From JAFCUW01 sp049898325 (lineage in GTDB: Bacteria; Pseudomonadota; Gammaproteobacteria; Burkholderiales; Burkholderiaceae_D), in NCBI RefSeq assembly GCF_049898325.1, contig NZ_JAFCXL010000004.1:186001-250000 (forward strand): a DNA stretch of 64,000 nucleotides. The letters are read 5' to 3'. Below, piece after piece: positions 48,817-57,563 of the stretch. Under the pieces are notes generated by a model. It saw only the letters and a list, made by a program, of their open reading frames with translations, ran no database searches and had not been told where the DNA came from. Both the position numbers and the translations under genes were made by a program. How positions within the stretch are numbered: the stretch's first letter is position 1; every line of letters begins with the position of its first letter.

Positions 48817-49896
48817 TCAGGTCGGGCCCAGGTAGCGCAGCACCATCACGCTGGCGTCGTCGCGCGCCCTTGCGTAGTCGCGCAGCAGCACGGCGGCGAT
48901 CACCAGGGGATGGCAGGCGGCCAGGCCCGGATGGGCGTCGAGGTCCCACTGGGTGCTCAGGCCGTCCGAGTGCATGATGAACACGCTGCCCGGCTCGCAC
49001 GGATGGTCGAACTCCTGCACCTTGCGCACATTGTGGCCGACGATGCCGTTGTGCGAGACCATCTGGCGGCGCTTGCCTTCGCCCATCAGGCAGGCGGCGA
49101 TGTTGCCGATGCCGGCGAAGCGCAAGCTGGCGCCGGCGCCGTCATCCGGGCGCCCGCCGGCGCCCGGATAGCTGATCTGCACGCTGGCCAGCGCCGCGCC
49201 GCGGGTGGCGCGAAGGGCACCGTGGCAGGCCTCGATCTGCGCGGCGGGCGTGCGATACGGCCCCTCGGCCATGCAGTCGAGCGCGGCCTTCGCGGCACTT
49301 GCGGCCAGGTCGCCGTGGCCGAGGCCATCGATCGACATGAGCGCCACGCCGGCGCGGTCGGCGGCGATCGCCCAGGCGTCGCCGTTGCTGTCTTCGCTGG
49401 CGATCGGCAAGCTCAGGGCGCCGAACGAGAACATGCCCGGCTGCGCCACCAGCGCAGGCGAGCGGCCCGCATCGGCCGCCACCGTCGGCCCCCACAGGCG
49501 CATGAAGAACACGGCGCCCCGCTCGCGCGGCGCCCAGGCGTCGAATTCGTCGGCCAGCCGGCGCATCGCGCCCAGGCCGGTGCCGGCCGTGCCGACGCTG
49601 GAGACGCCGTCGCGCAGCGCCTGCAGCATGTTGCCGATGCCGGGACCGCTGTCGGCAGCGACGATGTCGATGCCGCGCCGCCTGCCCAGCGTGGCCGACA
49701 GGTAAATGCGGCCTTCACCGGCATGCTTGATGATGTTGGTGGCCGCTTCGCTGATCAGCAGCGCCAGCTGGCCGATGCGCAGTTCGTCGAAGCCGAGGTC
49801 CTGGGCCAGGCTCTGGCCAGCCCGGCGCGCCGCCGCGATGTCGCTGGCGTGGGTGATGGCGACGATGCTGTGGGGCCGCAGGGAGTTGCTTAACAT
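48817..49896 (-). CDS. HATPase-SpoIIE phosphatase fusion (RsbX-like)
   Basis: A 359-residue fusion. Residues about 1-135 are a serine-kinase-type HATPase (GQLALLISEAATNIIKHAGEGRIYL; ADSGPGIG; GTGLGAMRRLADEF). Residues about 165-359 are a PP2C-like SpoIIE phosphatase (ADRAGVALMSIDGLGHGDLAASAA; MHSDGLSTQWDL; DDASVMVLRY) with the metal-binding aspartates present. By analogy with RsbX it may dephosphorylate RsbR/RsbS and reset the stressosome; the kinase half could act on RsbS-like partners. It follows RsbT by 48 bases. Confidence 0.9.
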   Translation of the reverse strand: MLSNSLRPHSIVAITHASDIAAARRAGQSLAQDLGFDELRIGQLALLISEAATNIIKHAGEGRIYLSATLGRRRGIDIVAADSGPGIGNMLQALRDGVSSVGTAGTGLGAMRRLADEFDAWAPRERGAVFFMRLWGPTVAADAGRSPALVAQPGMFSFGALSLPIASEDSNGDAWAIAADRAGVALMSIDGLGHGDLAASAAKAALDCMAEGPYRTPAAQIEACHGALRATRGAALASVQISYPGAGGRPDDGAGASLRFAGIGNIAACLMGEGKRRQMVSHNGIVGHNVRKVQEFDHPCEPGSVFIMHSDGLSTQWDLDAHPGLAACHPLVIAAVLLRDYARARDDASVMVLRYLGPT

Positions 49897-49944
49897 TTAA
49901 TCCTAAATAGTAACTCTTGGTAGATTTTTGTTGAAAAAAATGGC

Positions 49945-50412
49945 TCAGCGTTTCCACTTGACGATCGACACCACGGTCCCTTCACCGGGGCGGGTATCGA
50001 TGTCGAACTGGTCGACCAGCCGGCGCGCGCCGGACAGTCCCAGGCCCAGGCCGCCGCCAGTGGTGTAGCCGTCGGTGAGCGCCAGCTCCAGGTCGGCGAT
50101 GCCGGGGCCGTCGTCGGCGAACACCAGTTGCACGCCGCGGCGGGTGCCATCATCGAGCTCGATCACGTGGGTTTCGCCGCCGCCACCATATTTGATGGTA
50201 TTTCTGGCCAGTTCGCTGGCGGCCGTGACGAGCTTGGTCTGGTCGACCAGGCTCAGCTTGATCGCCAGCGCCAGCTCGCGCACCATGCGGCGTAGCGCCA
50301 CCACGTGTTCGTCGGTATTGAGCGGCAGCACCGCGTGGCTGGCGGCGCCGGCGGCGGGGTCGAGCAGGGGTGAGGCGAAGCGCACCGTGGTGGCCATCGA
50401 ATTGCCGCTCAT
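49945..50412 (-). CDS. rsbT: RsbT-type serine/threonine kinase
   Basis: A 155-residue anti-sigma-type kinase (HATPase_c_2): N-box VTAASELARNTIKYGGGG, G1 box FADDGPGIADLELALTDGY and G2 box GLGLGLSGARRLVDQFDI. It phosphorylates RsbS and RsbR in the stressosome and, when freed, activates a downstream partner. In Bacillus that partner is the RsbU phosphatase; here the operon instead offers a SpoIIE fusion and histidine kinases. The start overlaps the RsbS stop by ATGA. Confidence 0.94.
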   Translation of the reverse strand: MSGNSMATTVRFASPLLDPAAGAASHAVLPLNTDEHVVALRRMVRELALAIKLSLVDQTKLVTAASELARNTIKYGGGGETHVIELDDGTRRGVQLVFADDGPGIADLELALTDGYTTGGGLGLGLSGARRLVDQFDIDTRPGEGTVVSIVKWKR

Positions 50413-50780
50413 CGCAACTGCGGTTGCTGGTAATTTTTTCCAAGCAAGAGCATGCCCCGCTCGACATTGAGCGCCGTCTTCACGCCCGGCAGTGTCAGGC
50501 CCAGTTCGACCAGGGTGATGGCCACGGCCGGCTGCATGCCCACCAGCACGGTCTGGGCATCCAGCACGCGCGCCATTGCCGCCGTGTTGCTGATCATGCG
50601 ACCGATGAAGGAGTCGACCAGGTCGAGCGCCGAAATATCGATCAGCACACCCTTGGCTTCGTCGCTGACGATGCGCTCGGTCAGATCGTCCTGCAAGGTC
50701 ATGGCCAGGCGGTCATGCATGTCGACCTGGATGGTCACGAGCAGCAGGTCGCCGATGCGCAGGATGGGAATGCGCTCCAT
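50409..50780 (-). CDS. rsbS: RsbS-type STAS scaffold protein
   Basis: A 123-residue single STAS domain (MERIPILRIGDLLLVTIQVDMHD; GVLIDISALDLVDSFIGRM). The Ser in VDSF corresponds to the phosphorylated serine of Bacillus RsbS. It would form the stressosome core with RsbR and bind RsbT. ATG 50780 is chosen from the family start; the longer frame reaching 51263 is a shadow. It lies two bases after rsbR and overlaps rsbT. Confidence 0.94.
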   Translation of the reverse strand: MERIPILRIGDLLLVTIQVDMHDRLAMTLQDDLTERIVSDEAKGVLIDISALDLVDSFIGRMISNTAAMARVLDAQTVLVGMQPAVAITLVELGLTLPGVKTALNVERGMLLLGKNYQQPQLR

Positions 50781-50782
50781 GA

Positions 50783-51640
50783 TCAGGCCCGCTTGATCGA
50801 TGCGCCCACGCGGCCGAGGGCGACGACGAAGGCGTCGGCCAGGGTGGCCTTGGTGACGACGTCTTCCAGGTTCACGCCCAGGTGGACGATGGTCTGGGCA
50901 ATTTGCGGGCGGATGCCGCTGATGATGCAGTCGGCGCCCATCAGGCGGGCCGCGGCGATGGTTTTCATCAGGTGCTGGGCCACCAGGGTGTCGACGGTGG
51001 GCACGCCGGTGATGTCGATGATGGCGATGGCGGCGCCCGTTTCGACAATTTTCTGCAGCAGCGACTCCATCACCACCTGGGTGCGGGCGCTGTCGAGCGT
51101 GCCGATCAGGGGCAGGGCGAGGATGTCCTGCCACAGCTTGACGACCGGGGTCGACAGCTCGAGCAGTTCCTGCTGCTGGCGCACGATGATCTGGTCGCGG
51201 CTTTTCTGGAACACTTCCATGGTGTACAGGCCCAGCTTGTCGAGCAGGGTGCTGACGGTCCACAGGGCGTTGGCGAGCGCGCTGGCGTTCTCGCTCATGG
51301 CGTCGCGCATGACGTTAAACAGCGGCTGCTTGAGCGAGAAAATGAAGGTGGCCGTTTCGCTGGGGGTCGAACCCTGCTTGGCGCGCGCCGACGAAATCTC
51401 GGCCAGCAGGCCGCGCACTTCATCGTAGGCGCGGTGATCGATATTGTCGGTGCCGCCCTTGGCGATGGCTTGCGAAAACAGCGCGAGGAACTGGTTGCAG
51501 TGGCGCTTGAGCTGATCTTCCGAAGCAGCATTGCTACGCACCATCAGGCTGCGCAGATCGCCCACCCAGGCCGCCAGGATCTGCTCCTGGTGATTGATGA
51601 TCAGGTCGCCAATGCTTGCAGCGGATTCATTCATGGTCAT
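50783..51640 (-). CDS. rsbR: RsbR-type stressosome sensor
   Basis: A 285-residue co-antagonist. The N-terminal helical half (about 1-150) contains histidines and looks like a non-haem or globin-like RsbR sensor fold (HQEQILAAWVGDLRSLMV; HRAYDEVRGLLAEISS), but no signal can be assigned from sequence. The C-terminal STAS domain has LPLIGTLDSARTQ and IDITGVPTVDTLVAQHLM, the region phosphorylated by RsbT. It is the first gene of the six-gene operon. Only one rsbR is present here, whereas Bacillus has several. Confidence 0.93.
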   Translation of the reverse strand: MTMNESAASIGDLIINHQEQILAAWVGDLRSLMVRSNAASEDQLKRHCNQFLALFSQAIAKGGTDNIDHRAYDEVRGLLAEISSARAKQGSTPSETATFIFSLKQPLFNVMRDAMSENASALANALWTVSTLLDKLGLYTMEVFQKSRDQIIVRQQQELLELSTPVVKLWQDILALPLIGTLDSARTQVVMESLLQKIVETGAAIAIIDITGVPTVDTLVAQHLMKTIAAARLMGADCIISGIRPQIAQTIVHLGVNLEDVVTKATLADAFVVALGRVGASIKRA

Positions 51641-51715
51641 GATTTCCCAGTTTTGAGTGTAATGATTGGCCGGACGGGCAGTGTCCGCGTGCGGCGCGCA
51701 TGCGCAAAGCGACTA

Positions 51716-51873
51716 AGTGCCTATCCCAGTAGGTTGGAGTCGCTGTTTGCGCGCCTGGCGACCGATGGCGGCGTTGCTCGTCTTAGCATGGCTCGCCATG
51801 CGTCATCCTCTCGCCTTGCCCTCGGCCGCCATGCATCGCAATCTGCTTCCTCCCCCCTACTGGAATAGGCACT
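51716..51873. repeat. 158-bp palindromic element A (MITE/REP-like)
   Basis: Bounded by 18-bp inverted repeats, AGTGCCTATCCCAGTAGG and CCTACTGGAATAGGCACT, with one mismatch. The middle carries a hairpin GCATGG-ctcg-CCATGC (51786-51801). It encodes nothing and sits between the stressosome operon and the MarR gene. The architecture (long imperfect palindrome with central hairpin) is like element B near the right edge, though the sequences differ. It may be a non-autonomous mobile element or a folded RNA/DNA repeat. Confidence 0.8.
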
Positions 51874-52031
51874 AACCCATCCGTATTGGCAGATTGTACC
51901 GGGACAGCGATGCTTGCGGTAAAAATAGTCCAATGGTGCGGGGGGCATACGGAACACCGTCGTCGCGCCGTTGGATGCTGTTCGCGACGAAAATATTGGG
52001 CCCTCGTGCTTACAAGGACGGCGCAATCCAT

Positions 52032-52037
52032 TATGAT
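52032..52037 (+). promoter_or_regulatory. Candidate -10 (TATGAT) for a leaderless MarR mRNA
   Basis: TATGAT ends six bases before ATG 52044. CTTACA at 52009-52014 is a fair -35 at 17-base spacing. Transcription would start at or next to the A of the ATG, and no ribosome site is present. Confidence 0.5.
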
Positions 52038-52043
52038 TCTCAC

Positions 52044-52541
52044 ATGCCAACCGACCTCTCCACACTGCGCCTCGACCCCGGCTCCGACCAGGCCGGCCGG
52101 GTGCTGCGCCAGTTCCGTATCGTCTTCAATGCCGTCAAGCTGCACTTCCGCCAGGTCGAAACGGCGGCAGGCATCGGCGGTGCCCAGGTGTGGGCGCTCA
52201 GCGTGATCCAGTGCCGGCCCGGCATCGGCGTGTCCGACCTGGGGCGGGCGATGGATGTGCACCAGTCCACGGCCAGCAACCTGGTCAAGGTGCTGCTCGA
52301 GCGCGCCCTGATCAGCGCCGTGCGCGACCGCGACGACCGGCGCGCGCTGGGGCTGCACCTGACGGCGGCGGGCGCGGCGGTGCTGACGGCGGTGCCGGGG
52401 CCGTTCGCTGGGGTGTTGCCGGGCGCACTTGCGCAACTCGACCCGGCCGTGCTGATGCGCCTGGAAGGCGATCTCGAGCTGCTCATCGCGTCGCTGCAGG
52501 CGGACCGCGGCGCAGCGGTGCTGCCGCTGGCCGAACTGTAA
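52044..52541 (+). CDS. MarR-family transcription regulator
   Basis: A 165-residue winged-helix regulator: dimer helices at both ends, HTH in GIGVSDLGRAMDVHQSTASNLVKVLLERALI and wing VRDRDDRRALGLHLTAAG. MarR proteins usually repress nearby genes until a small molecule binds. The frame is open further upstream, but ATG 52044 gives the family length. It appears leaderless (see the -10 just upstream). It is convergent with the LacI-type gene, so its target is probably elsewhere or itself. Confidence 0.88.
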   Translation: MPTDLSTLRLDPGSDQAGRVLRQFRIVFNAVKLHFRQVETAAGIGGAQVWALSVIQCRPGIGVSDLGRAMDVHQSTASNLVKVLLERALISAVRDRDDRRALGLHLTAAGAAVLTAVPGPFAGVLPGALAQLDPAVLMRLEGDLELLIASLQADRGAAVLPLAEL

Positions 52542-52556
52542 GAGGACTGCCAGGGC

Positions 52557-53639
52557 CTACGCTGCCGCCCCCAGTCGGGCGGTGGCGCCGTCGACCAGCG
52601 ATGCCGAAAAAACCCGCCGCTCGACCCCGCTGGCGCCCGACGCGATCAGGCCGACCAGCATGTCGGCCGTGGCCTGGGCCATTTGCCGCACGGGCAGGCG
52701 CAGCGTGGTCAGCTGGTGGCTCAGCCAGCTGGCCGGGGCGATGCCGTCGAAGCCCGTGATCGACAGGCGTCCCGGCACATCGAGGCCGAACTCGATGCGC
52801 GCCGCGTCGAGGCAGCCGATGGCGCTGCTGTCGTTGCTGCAGATGATGGCGTCGGGGGCGGCGCCGAGCCGGTCGATGATCTCGCGCAGGCCCCGGGCGC
52901 CACTGGCGTAATCGTGTTCGCCGCTGACGGTGAGCGGCGCGGCCAGGCCCAGTTCGGCCAGTCGTTCGGTCACGCCGCGCCGGCGCGCCAGCGCCACGCT
53001 CGAGCCGGCCGGGCCGTCGATCATGGCAAAGCTGCGGTGGCCGGCGGCGGCCAGCCGGGCCACCATGATGCGCGCCGCCCCCGCCTGGTCGCAGACGATG
53101 GCGTTGATCTGGCGGTCGCGCACGCTGCGGTTGAACAGCACCACCGGCATCTGGCGCCGCTCGAACTCGGCGATGTCCTGCTCTTCCAGGGGCGCGGCAA
53201 TCACCGCGCCGTCGACCTGGTGCTGCCAGAGATCGGCCAGCAGGGCGGCGACGCCGCCGCTGCCGTCCTTGCCAGAGAGGGGAAACAGCAGCAGGCGCAT
53301 GCCGCGCAGGGCAAAGTGGCCGCTCAGTTCATCGAGCAGTTCAGGGTAGTGCAGCGACACCTGGCTCGACACCACCAGCGCGATCAGGTTCGAGCGGCGG
53401 GTGTTGAGGCTGCGGGCGGCGGCGTTCGGGGTATAGTCGAGATCGGCAGCGGCCTGCATCACGCGGGCGTAGGTCGCTTTCGACACGCTCGCCCCCGGCT
53501 TGAAGCAGCGCGACACCGCCGATTGCGACACGCCGGCGGCGCTGGCGACATCGTAGGAGGTGACGCGGCGTGATTCGCGATGAATCAGGGCCTTGATGTC
53601 GGCGATGCTGGTGCTGACAGGCGGTGTCGAGTTGGTCAT
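52557..53639 (-). CDS. LacI-family transcription regulator
   Basis: A 360-residue repressor. HTH and hinge helix are at about 25-80 (VTSYDVASAAGVSQSAVSRCFKPG; ADLDYTPNAAARSLNTRRS). A periplasmic-binding-protein-like effector domain follows (LIALVVSSQVSLHYPELLDEL; ICSNDSSAIGCLDAARIEFG; ITGFDGIAPASW). The N-terminus is about 20 residues longer than in the classic family. No sugar-use genes lie beside it, so the effector is unknown. It is divergent from the Hsp70-like gene and may control itself through the palindrome at 53704-53719. Confidence 0.9.
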   Translation of the reverse strand: MTNSTPPVSTSIADIKALIHRESRRVTSYDVASAAGVSQSAVSRCFKPGASVSKATYARVMQAAADLDYTPNAAARSLNTRRSNLIALVVSSQVSLHYPELLDELSGHFALRGMRLLLFPLSGKDGSGGVAALLADLWQHQVDGAVIAAPLEEQDIAEFERRQMPVVLFNRSVRDRQINAIVCDQAGAARIMVARLAAAGHRSFAMIDGPAGSSVALARRRGVTERLAELGLAAPLTVSGEHDYASGARGLREIIDRLGAAPDAIICSNDSSAIGCLDAARIEFGLDVPGRLSITGFDGIAPASWLSHQLTTLRLPVRQMAQATADMLVGLIASGASGVERRVFSASLVDGATARLGAAA

Positions 53640-53703
53640 TCGTGCGGGATTGGGCGTGAGTGATGGGGCGAGTGTAGCGCGCCAAATTGCTCTGTTGCAA
53701 TAT

Positions 53704-53719
53704 ATTTCCATGCGGAAAT
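53704..53719. promoter_or_regulatory. Perfect inverted repeat in the LacI/Hsp70 divergent region
   Basis: ATTTCC-atgc-GGAAAT lies in an AT-rich stretch 65 bases before the LacI start and 122 bases before the Hsp70-like start. The symmetry, position and size fit an operator, most likely for the LacI-type regulator. Confidence 0.5.
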
Positions 53720-53840
53720 GTGCGCTCGCCGCAATTATTCTGCGAAGTGTTGCAATCGTGCCTGCCTCCCTGCAAGCGAGCCCATTGATCATGGCCATGT
53801 TCTGGTAGAATTTCGCCCCTTGATTGCAAAGAGTCCTTCC

Positions 53841-55112
53841 ATGAGCCACGCTTGCGGCGTCGATTTCGGCACGTCCAATTCCACCGTCGGGCTGGTCACG
53901 CCCGACCGCCCGACCTTGCTCGTCCTCGAAGATGGCAAGCCGACTTTGCCGTCGGTGGTATTTTTCAATGCCGACGACGATGCGGTCACGTACGGGCGGG
54001 CGGCACTGGCAGATTACCTGGCCGGCTACGAGGGGCGGCTGATGCGCTCGCTCAAATCGCTGCTGGGCACCAGCCTGATCGACGGGCAAACCGAGGTGGG
54101 CGGGCGCGCCCTGCCGTTTCGCATGCTGCTGTCGCACTTCATCGGCGAAGTCAAGCGGCGCGGCGAGCGCGCCGCCGGCCAGCGCTTCGATGCGGCCGTG
54201 TTCGGCCGCCCCGTGTTTTTCATCGACGACAGCGCCGCCGCCGACCAGCTCGCCGAAGACACGCTGGCCGAGATCGCCCGCTCGGTCGGCTTCAAGGACG
54301 TCGCCTTCCAGTACGAGCCGATCGCCGCCGCCTTCGATTACGAGTCGCGCATCGGCGGCGAAGAACTGGTGCTGATCGTCGATATCGGCGGGGGCACCTC
54401 GGACTTTTCGCTGGTGCGGCTGGGCCCCGGGCGCAGCGGGCGCGTCGAGCGGCGCGACGACATCCTCGCCACCGGCGGCGTGCACATCGGCGGCACCGAT
54501 TTCGACAAGTACCTGAGCCTGGCCTCGGTGATGCCGCTGCTCGGTTACGGCAGCCGCATGAGCAACGACAGCGAAATCCCGTCAAGCTATTACTTCAATC
54601 TGGCCACCTGGCACACGATCAACCAGGCTTACACCAAGAAAACCTGGACCCAGCTGGCCGACGTGGTGCGCGACGCCGCCGAGCCGGCCAAGCTGCTGCG
54701 GCTGCAGCGGCTGATCGAGGAGCGCGCCGGCCACTGGCTGGCAATGCAGGTGGAAGAGGGCAAGATTGCGCTGTCGGCGGCGCCGACGGTGACGCTGGCG
54801 CTCGAACGGCTCAGTCCGCCAGCAAGCCTGCGCCTGGAACGGGAAGGCTTCAATGCCGCCATCGGCCACCTGCTGGGCAGCATCGATGCCACCGTCGTGC
54901 GCATGCTGGCCGACGCCCAGGTGGCGCCGGACCAGGTCGACACGGTGTTTTTCACGGGCGGCTCGAGTGGCGTGCTGGCCCTGCGCGAGCGGATCGGCAA
55001 GCTGCTGCCGGCCGCGCGCAAGGTCGAGGGCGACCTGTTCGGCAGTATCGGCAGCGGACTGGCCATCGACGCCGCCCGCAAATTCGGCCCGGCCGCGGGA
55101 CCAGGCCTGTGA
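53841..55112 (+). CDS. Hsp70-family chaperone-like protein (YegD type)
   Basis: A 423-residue actin-fold protein: MSHACGVDFGTSNSTVGLV (phosphate 1), IVDIGGGTSDFSLVRLG (phosphate 2) and VFFTGGSSGVLALRERIG (adenosine). It has the nucleotide-binding domain of Hsp70 but lacks the substrate-binding domain and lid, as in YegD. The cellular role is not established. ATG 53841 starts 20 bases after an A-rich stretch with weak AGAG. It overlaps the next gene by GTGA. Confidence 0.9.
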   Translation: MSHACGVDFGTSNSTVGLVTPDRPTLLVLEDGKPTLPSVVFFNADDDAVTYGRAALADYLAGYEGRLMRSLKSLLGTSLIDGQTEVGGRALPFRMLLSHFIGEVKRRGERAAGQRFDAAVFGRPVFFIDDSAAADQLAEDTLAEIARSVGFKDVAFQYEPIAAAFDYESRIGGEELVLIVDIGGGTSDFSLVRLGPGRSGRVERRDDILATGGVHIGGTDFDKYLSLASVMPLLGYGSRMSNDSEIPSSYYFNLATWHTINQAYTKKTWTQLADVVRDAAEPAKLLRLQRLIEERAGHWLAMQVEEGKIALSAAPTVTLALERLSPPASLRLEREGFNAAIGHLLGSIDATVVRMLADAQVAPDQVDTVFFTGGSSGVLALRERIGKLLPAARKVEGDLFGSIGSGLAIDAARKFGPAAGPGL

Positions 55113-55756
55113 GCGTGTTCGACCGACCCATCGTCATGCTCGACTTCGAGACCACCGGTCTGTCGCCGGCGATGGGCGAACGCATCACCGAAGTGGCGGC
55201 GCTGCGCATTGTCGATGGCGTCATCACCGAGCGCTACGTCTCGCTCATCAATTGCGGCGCCCGCATTCCCGCCTTTATTACCAGCCTGACCGGCATCAGC
55301 CAGGCGATGGTCGATGGCGCGCCGCGGGTCGAGCGGGTGATGCCGGAATTGCTTGACTTCATCGGCGGCGACACCTTGTCGGCCCACAACGCCAGCTTCG
55401 ATGAAAAATTCCTGCTGGCCGAAGCGGCGCGGCTGGACCTGGCCCCCGCGCACCAGGCGCTGGTGTGCTCGCTGAAACTGTCGCGGCGCCTGTTTCCCGG
55501 CATGCCCAGCTACAAGCTGGGCGCCCTGTCGCAGCAACTGGGCCTGGTCTTTCGCAGTGCCGCCCACCGTGCCGAGGCCGATGCCGAAGTGGGCGCCCAA
55601 CTGCTCGTCCATATCGCCCGCCACCTGCACGGCACGGTGGGCGTCAGTCCCGTTGAATCGGCCCTGCTGGTGTCGGTGAACAAGCTGGCCGCGGCCAAGG
55701 TGCCCGCCTTCCTGGGCAAGTACGCGGCCGAGCGCAAGCCGGCGCCAGCGCGCTGA
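55109..55756 (+). CDS. DnaQ-like 3'-5' exonuclease (DEDDh)
   Basis: A 215-residue exonuclease. The DEDDh residues are visible: MLDFETTGLSP (D, E), LSAHNASFDEKFL (D), and HRAEADAEVGAQLL (H, D). It starts at GTG 55109, overlapping the Hsp70-like stop. It may trim DNA or RNA in repair; it is a stand-alone protein related to the polymerase III epsilon domain. A strong intrinsic terminator follows. Confidence 0.9.
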   Translation: MSVFDRPIVMLDFETTGLSPAMGERITEVAALRIVDGVITERYVSLINCGARIPAFITSLTGISQAMVDGAPRVERVMPELLDFIGGDTLSAHNASFDEKFLLAEAARLDLAPAHQALVCSLKLSRRLFPGMPSYKLGALSQQLGLVFRSAAHRAEADAEVGAQLLVHIARHLHGTVGVSPVESALLVSVNKLAAAKVPAFLGKYAAERKPAPAR

Positions 55757-55788
55757 GCGCCAGCGCGCCCGTCGGCATGGCAGCATGA

Positions 55789-55810
55789 CCCGCCACGGCG
55801 GGTTTTTTTT
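55789..55810 (+). terminator. Intrinsic terminator
   Basis: CCCGCC-ac-GGCGGG stem followed directly by eight T residues. It ends the Hsp70-like/exonuclease operon. Confidence 0.9.
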
Positions 55811-55885
55811 CGCGTATCGCCCCCCTTGCGTTGCGCACGATTGTGCGTCGTCAAACGCCGCGTATGCATTGTGAATTATATTTTT

Positions 55886-55897
55886 GTCAATATTGAC
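55886..55897. promoter_or_regulatory. Perfect 12-bp palindrome GTCAATATTGAC
   Basis: It lies in an AT-rich patch about 130 bases upstream of the Sel1 gene, just after a TATATT hexamer. It could be an operator overlapping that gene's promoter. The binding protein is unknown. Confidence 0.4.
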
Positions 55898-56023
55898 GTC
55901 CTGTCCGCCCGTCGCCGTTCGTGTTCGCTGCGCGGCGGGCGGTCTCGAGTTGGCCCGATCGACGCTTTGCCCATGCTTCGCTAGTGTTTGCGTCATCGTG
56001 GCGCGCCGCGCCGGAGGATCCCC

Positions 56024-57427
56024 ATGTACCGCCAAAACGCCAGTCGCGATCGCTACCAGAGCTTCCTGTGGTTCCGCCGCGCCGCCGAGGCCGGCGACGC
56101 CTACGCGCAATTCAACCTGGGCCTGCTCTATAAAAAGGGCGACAGCGTCGATCGCGACGACGCCGCGGCATTCTTTTGGCTGCACCAGGCGGCCCTGCAG
56201 GGCCTGGCATTTGCCCAGAATCACCTGGGCGCCCTGTATTACAAGGGGCGCGGGGTGGCGCGCGACGAGTGCGCCGCCGCCCGCTGGTTCAGGCGCGCCG
56301 CCGCCCAGGGCGACGCTTCGGCCCAGCAAAACCTGGGCCAGCTGTATCGCAAGGGGCGCGGCGTAGAGCAGGACCACGCCGTCGCGCTGGGCTGGTACTA
56401 CAAGGCGGCCGAGCAGGGCGTCGCCAGTGCCCAGAACCTGCTCGGCGAATGTTATTTGCTGGGCAAGGGCGCGTGCGTCGACTTTCCGCTTGCCATGGCC
56501 TGGTTCCGCAAGGCGGCCGTGCTGGGCGACGCCCAGGCGCAGTTGCACCTGGGCCTGATGTACCAGCATGGCCAGGGTGTGCCGGCCAGCCAGGCGCAGG
56601 CCCTGTGCTGGTTCCGCCAGGCCGCCGCCCAGGGCGTCGCCGCGGCCCAGCGCGAACTGGGCATCGCCTATGCCGATGGCGATGGCGTGCGAAGCGAGCC
56701 CCTGCGCGCGCGCGCCTGGCTGCAACGCGCGGCCGCGCAGGGCGACAGTGGCGCGCAATACCGACTTGCCCTGCTGATCGCCAGTGGCCGCGGCCGGGCG
56801 GCGGACGGCGCCGATGGCGGCGCCGCGGACGACGCCGCCGCCATCGAGTGGCTGCGGCGCGCGGGCGAACAGGCCCACGTTGGCGCCCAGATCCGGCTGG
56901 GCACCATGTATGCCGACGGCTGCGGCGTTGCCCGCGACGAGGTGGCGGCCCTGTCCTGGTTCACGCGCGCCGCCGCCCACGGTGCGCCGACGGCCCAGTT
57001 TCACCTGGGCCTGATGCATGCGCACGGCCGCGGCGTCGCCGTCGATGAAGCCGCCGCCGCCGCCTGGTACCGCCAGGCGGCCCAGCAGGGCAATGCGGAC
57101 GCCCAGAACAACCTGGGGGCCCTGTACGCGGAAGGGCGCGGCGTGGCGCGCGACGACGCCGCCGCCCTGTGCTGGTACCGCCAGGCGGCCGAGCGCAACC
57201 ACCCGCTGGGCCAGTTCAACCTGGGCACCATGCTCGAACAGGGGCGCGGCACGGCGCCCGACCGCGTGCAGGCGTATATGTGGATGTTGCTGGCCGCAGC
57301 CAACGGCGACGAGCACGCCAGCGCCGCCAAGAGCTGCATCGCTCGCCATTTGAGCCCCGCGCAAATCGGCCGCGCCTTCGACCTGTTCCACCAGTGGCAG
57401 CTTGAACGGGGACCGCTGGCCCAATAG
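56024..57427 (+). CDS. Sel1-repeat (TPR-like) protein
   Basis: A 467-residue protein built almost wholly of about twelve Sel1-like repeats of 36 residues (for example AQFNLGLLYKKGDSVDRDDA and AQNNLGALYAEGRGVARDDA), each with the A-x2-x-L-G-x-(L/M)-Y and G-x-G-V elements. One repeat (about 255-290) carries a Gly/Ala/Asp-rich insertion. No signal peptide, so it should be cytosolic and act as a protein-binding scaffold. GGAGG lies six bases before ATG 56024. A monocistronic unit. Confidence 0.9.
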   Translation: MYRQNASRDRYQSFLWFRRAAEAGDAYAQFNLGLLYKKGDSVDRDDAAAFFWLHQAALQGLAFAQNHLGALYYKGRGVARDECAAARWFRRAAAQGDASAQQNLGQLYRKGRGVEQDHAVALGWYYKAAEQGVASAQNLLGECYLLGKGACVDFPLAMAWFRKAAVLGDAQAQLHLGLMYQHGQGVPASQAQALCWFRQAAAQGVAAAQRELGIAYADGDGVRSEPLRARAWLQRAAAQGDSGAQYRLALLIASGRGRAADGADGGAADDAAAIEWLRRAGEQAHVGAQIRLGTMYADGCGVARDEVAALSWFTRAAAHGAPTAQFHLGLMHAHGRGVAVDEAAAAAWYRQAAQQGNADAQNNLGALYAEGRGVARDDAAALCWYRQAAERNHPLGQFNLGTMLEQGRGTAPDRVQAYMWMLLAAANGDEHASAAKSCIARHLSPAQIGRAFDLFHQWQLERGPLAQ

Positions 57428-57563
57428 AGCGGACGCCGCCCGGGCCGTGGCGTTGTTTTTATTGTGAAACATTAATTCCCGCAGGAATATTTCTGCCGGA
57501 CGCTATAGTTCGCGCCAGCGATGCCGTAACATGGAGATACCGGACCTGTCCTTTTAGATTACG

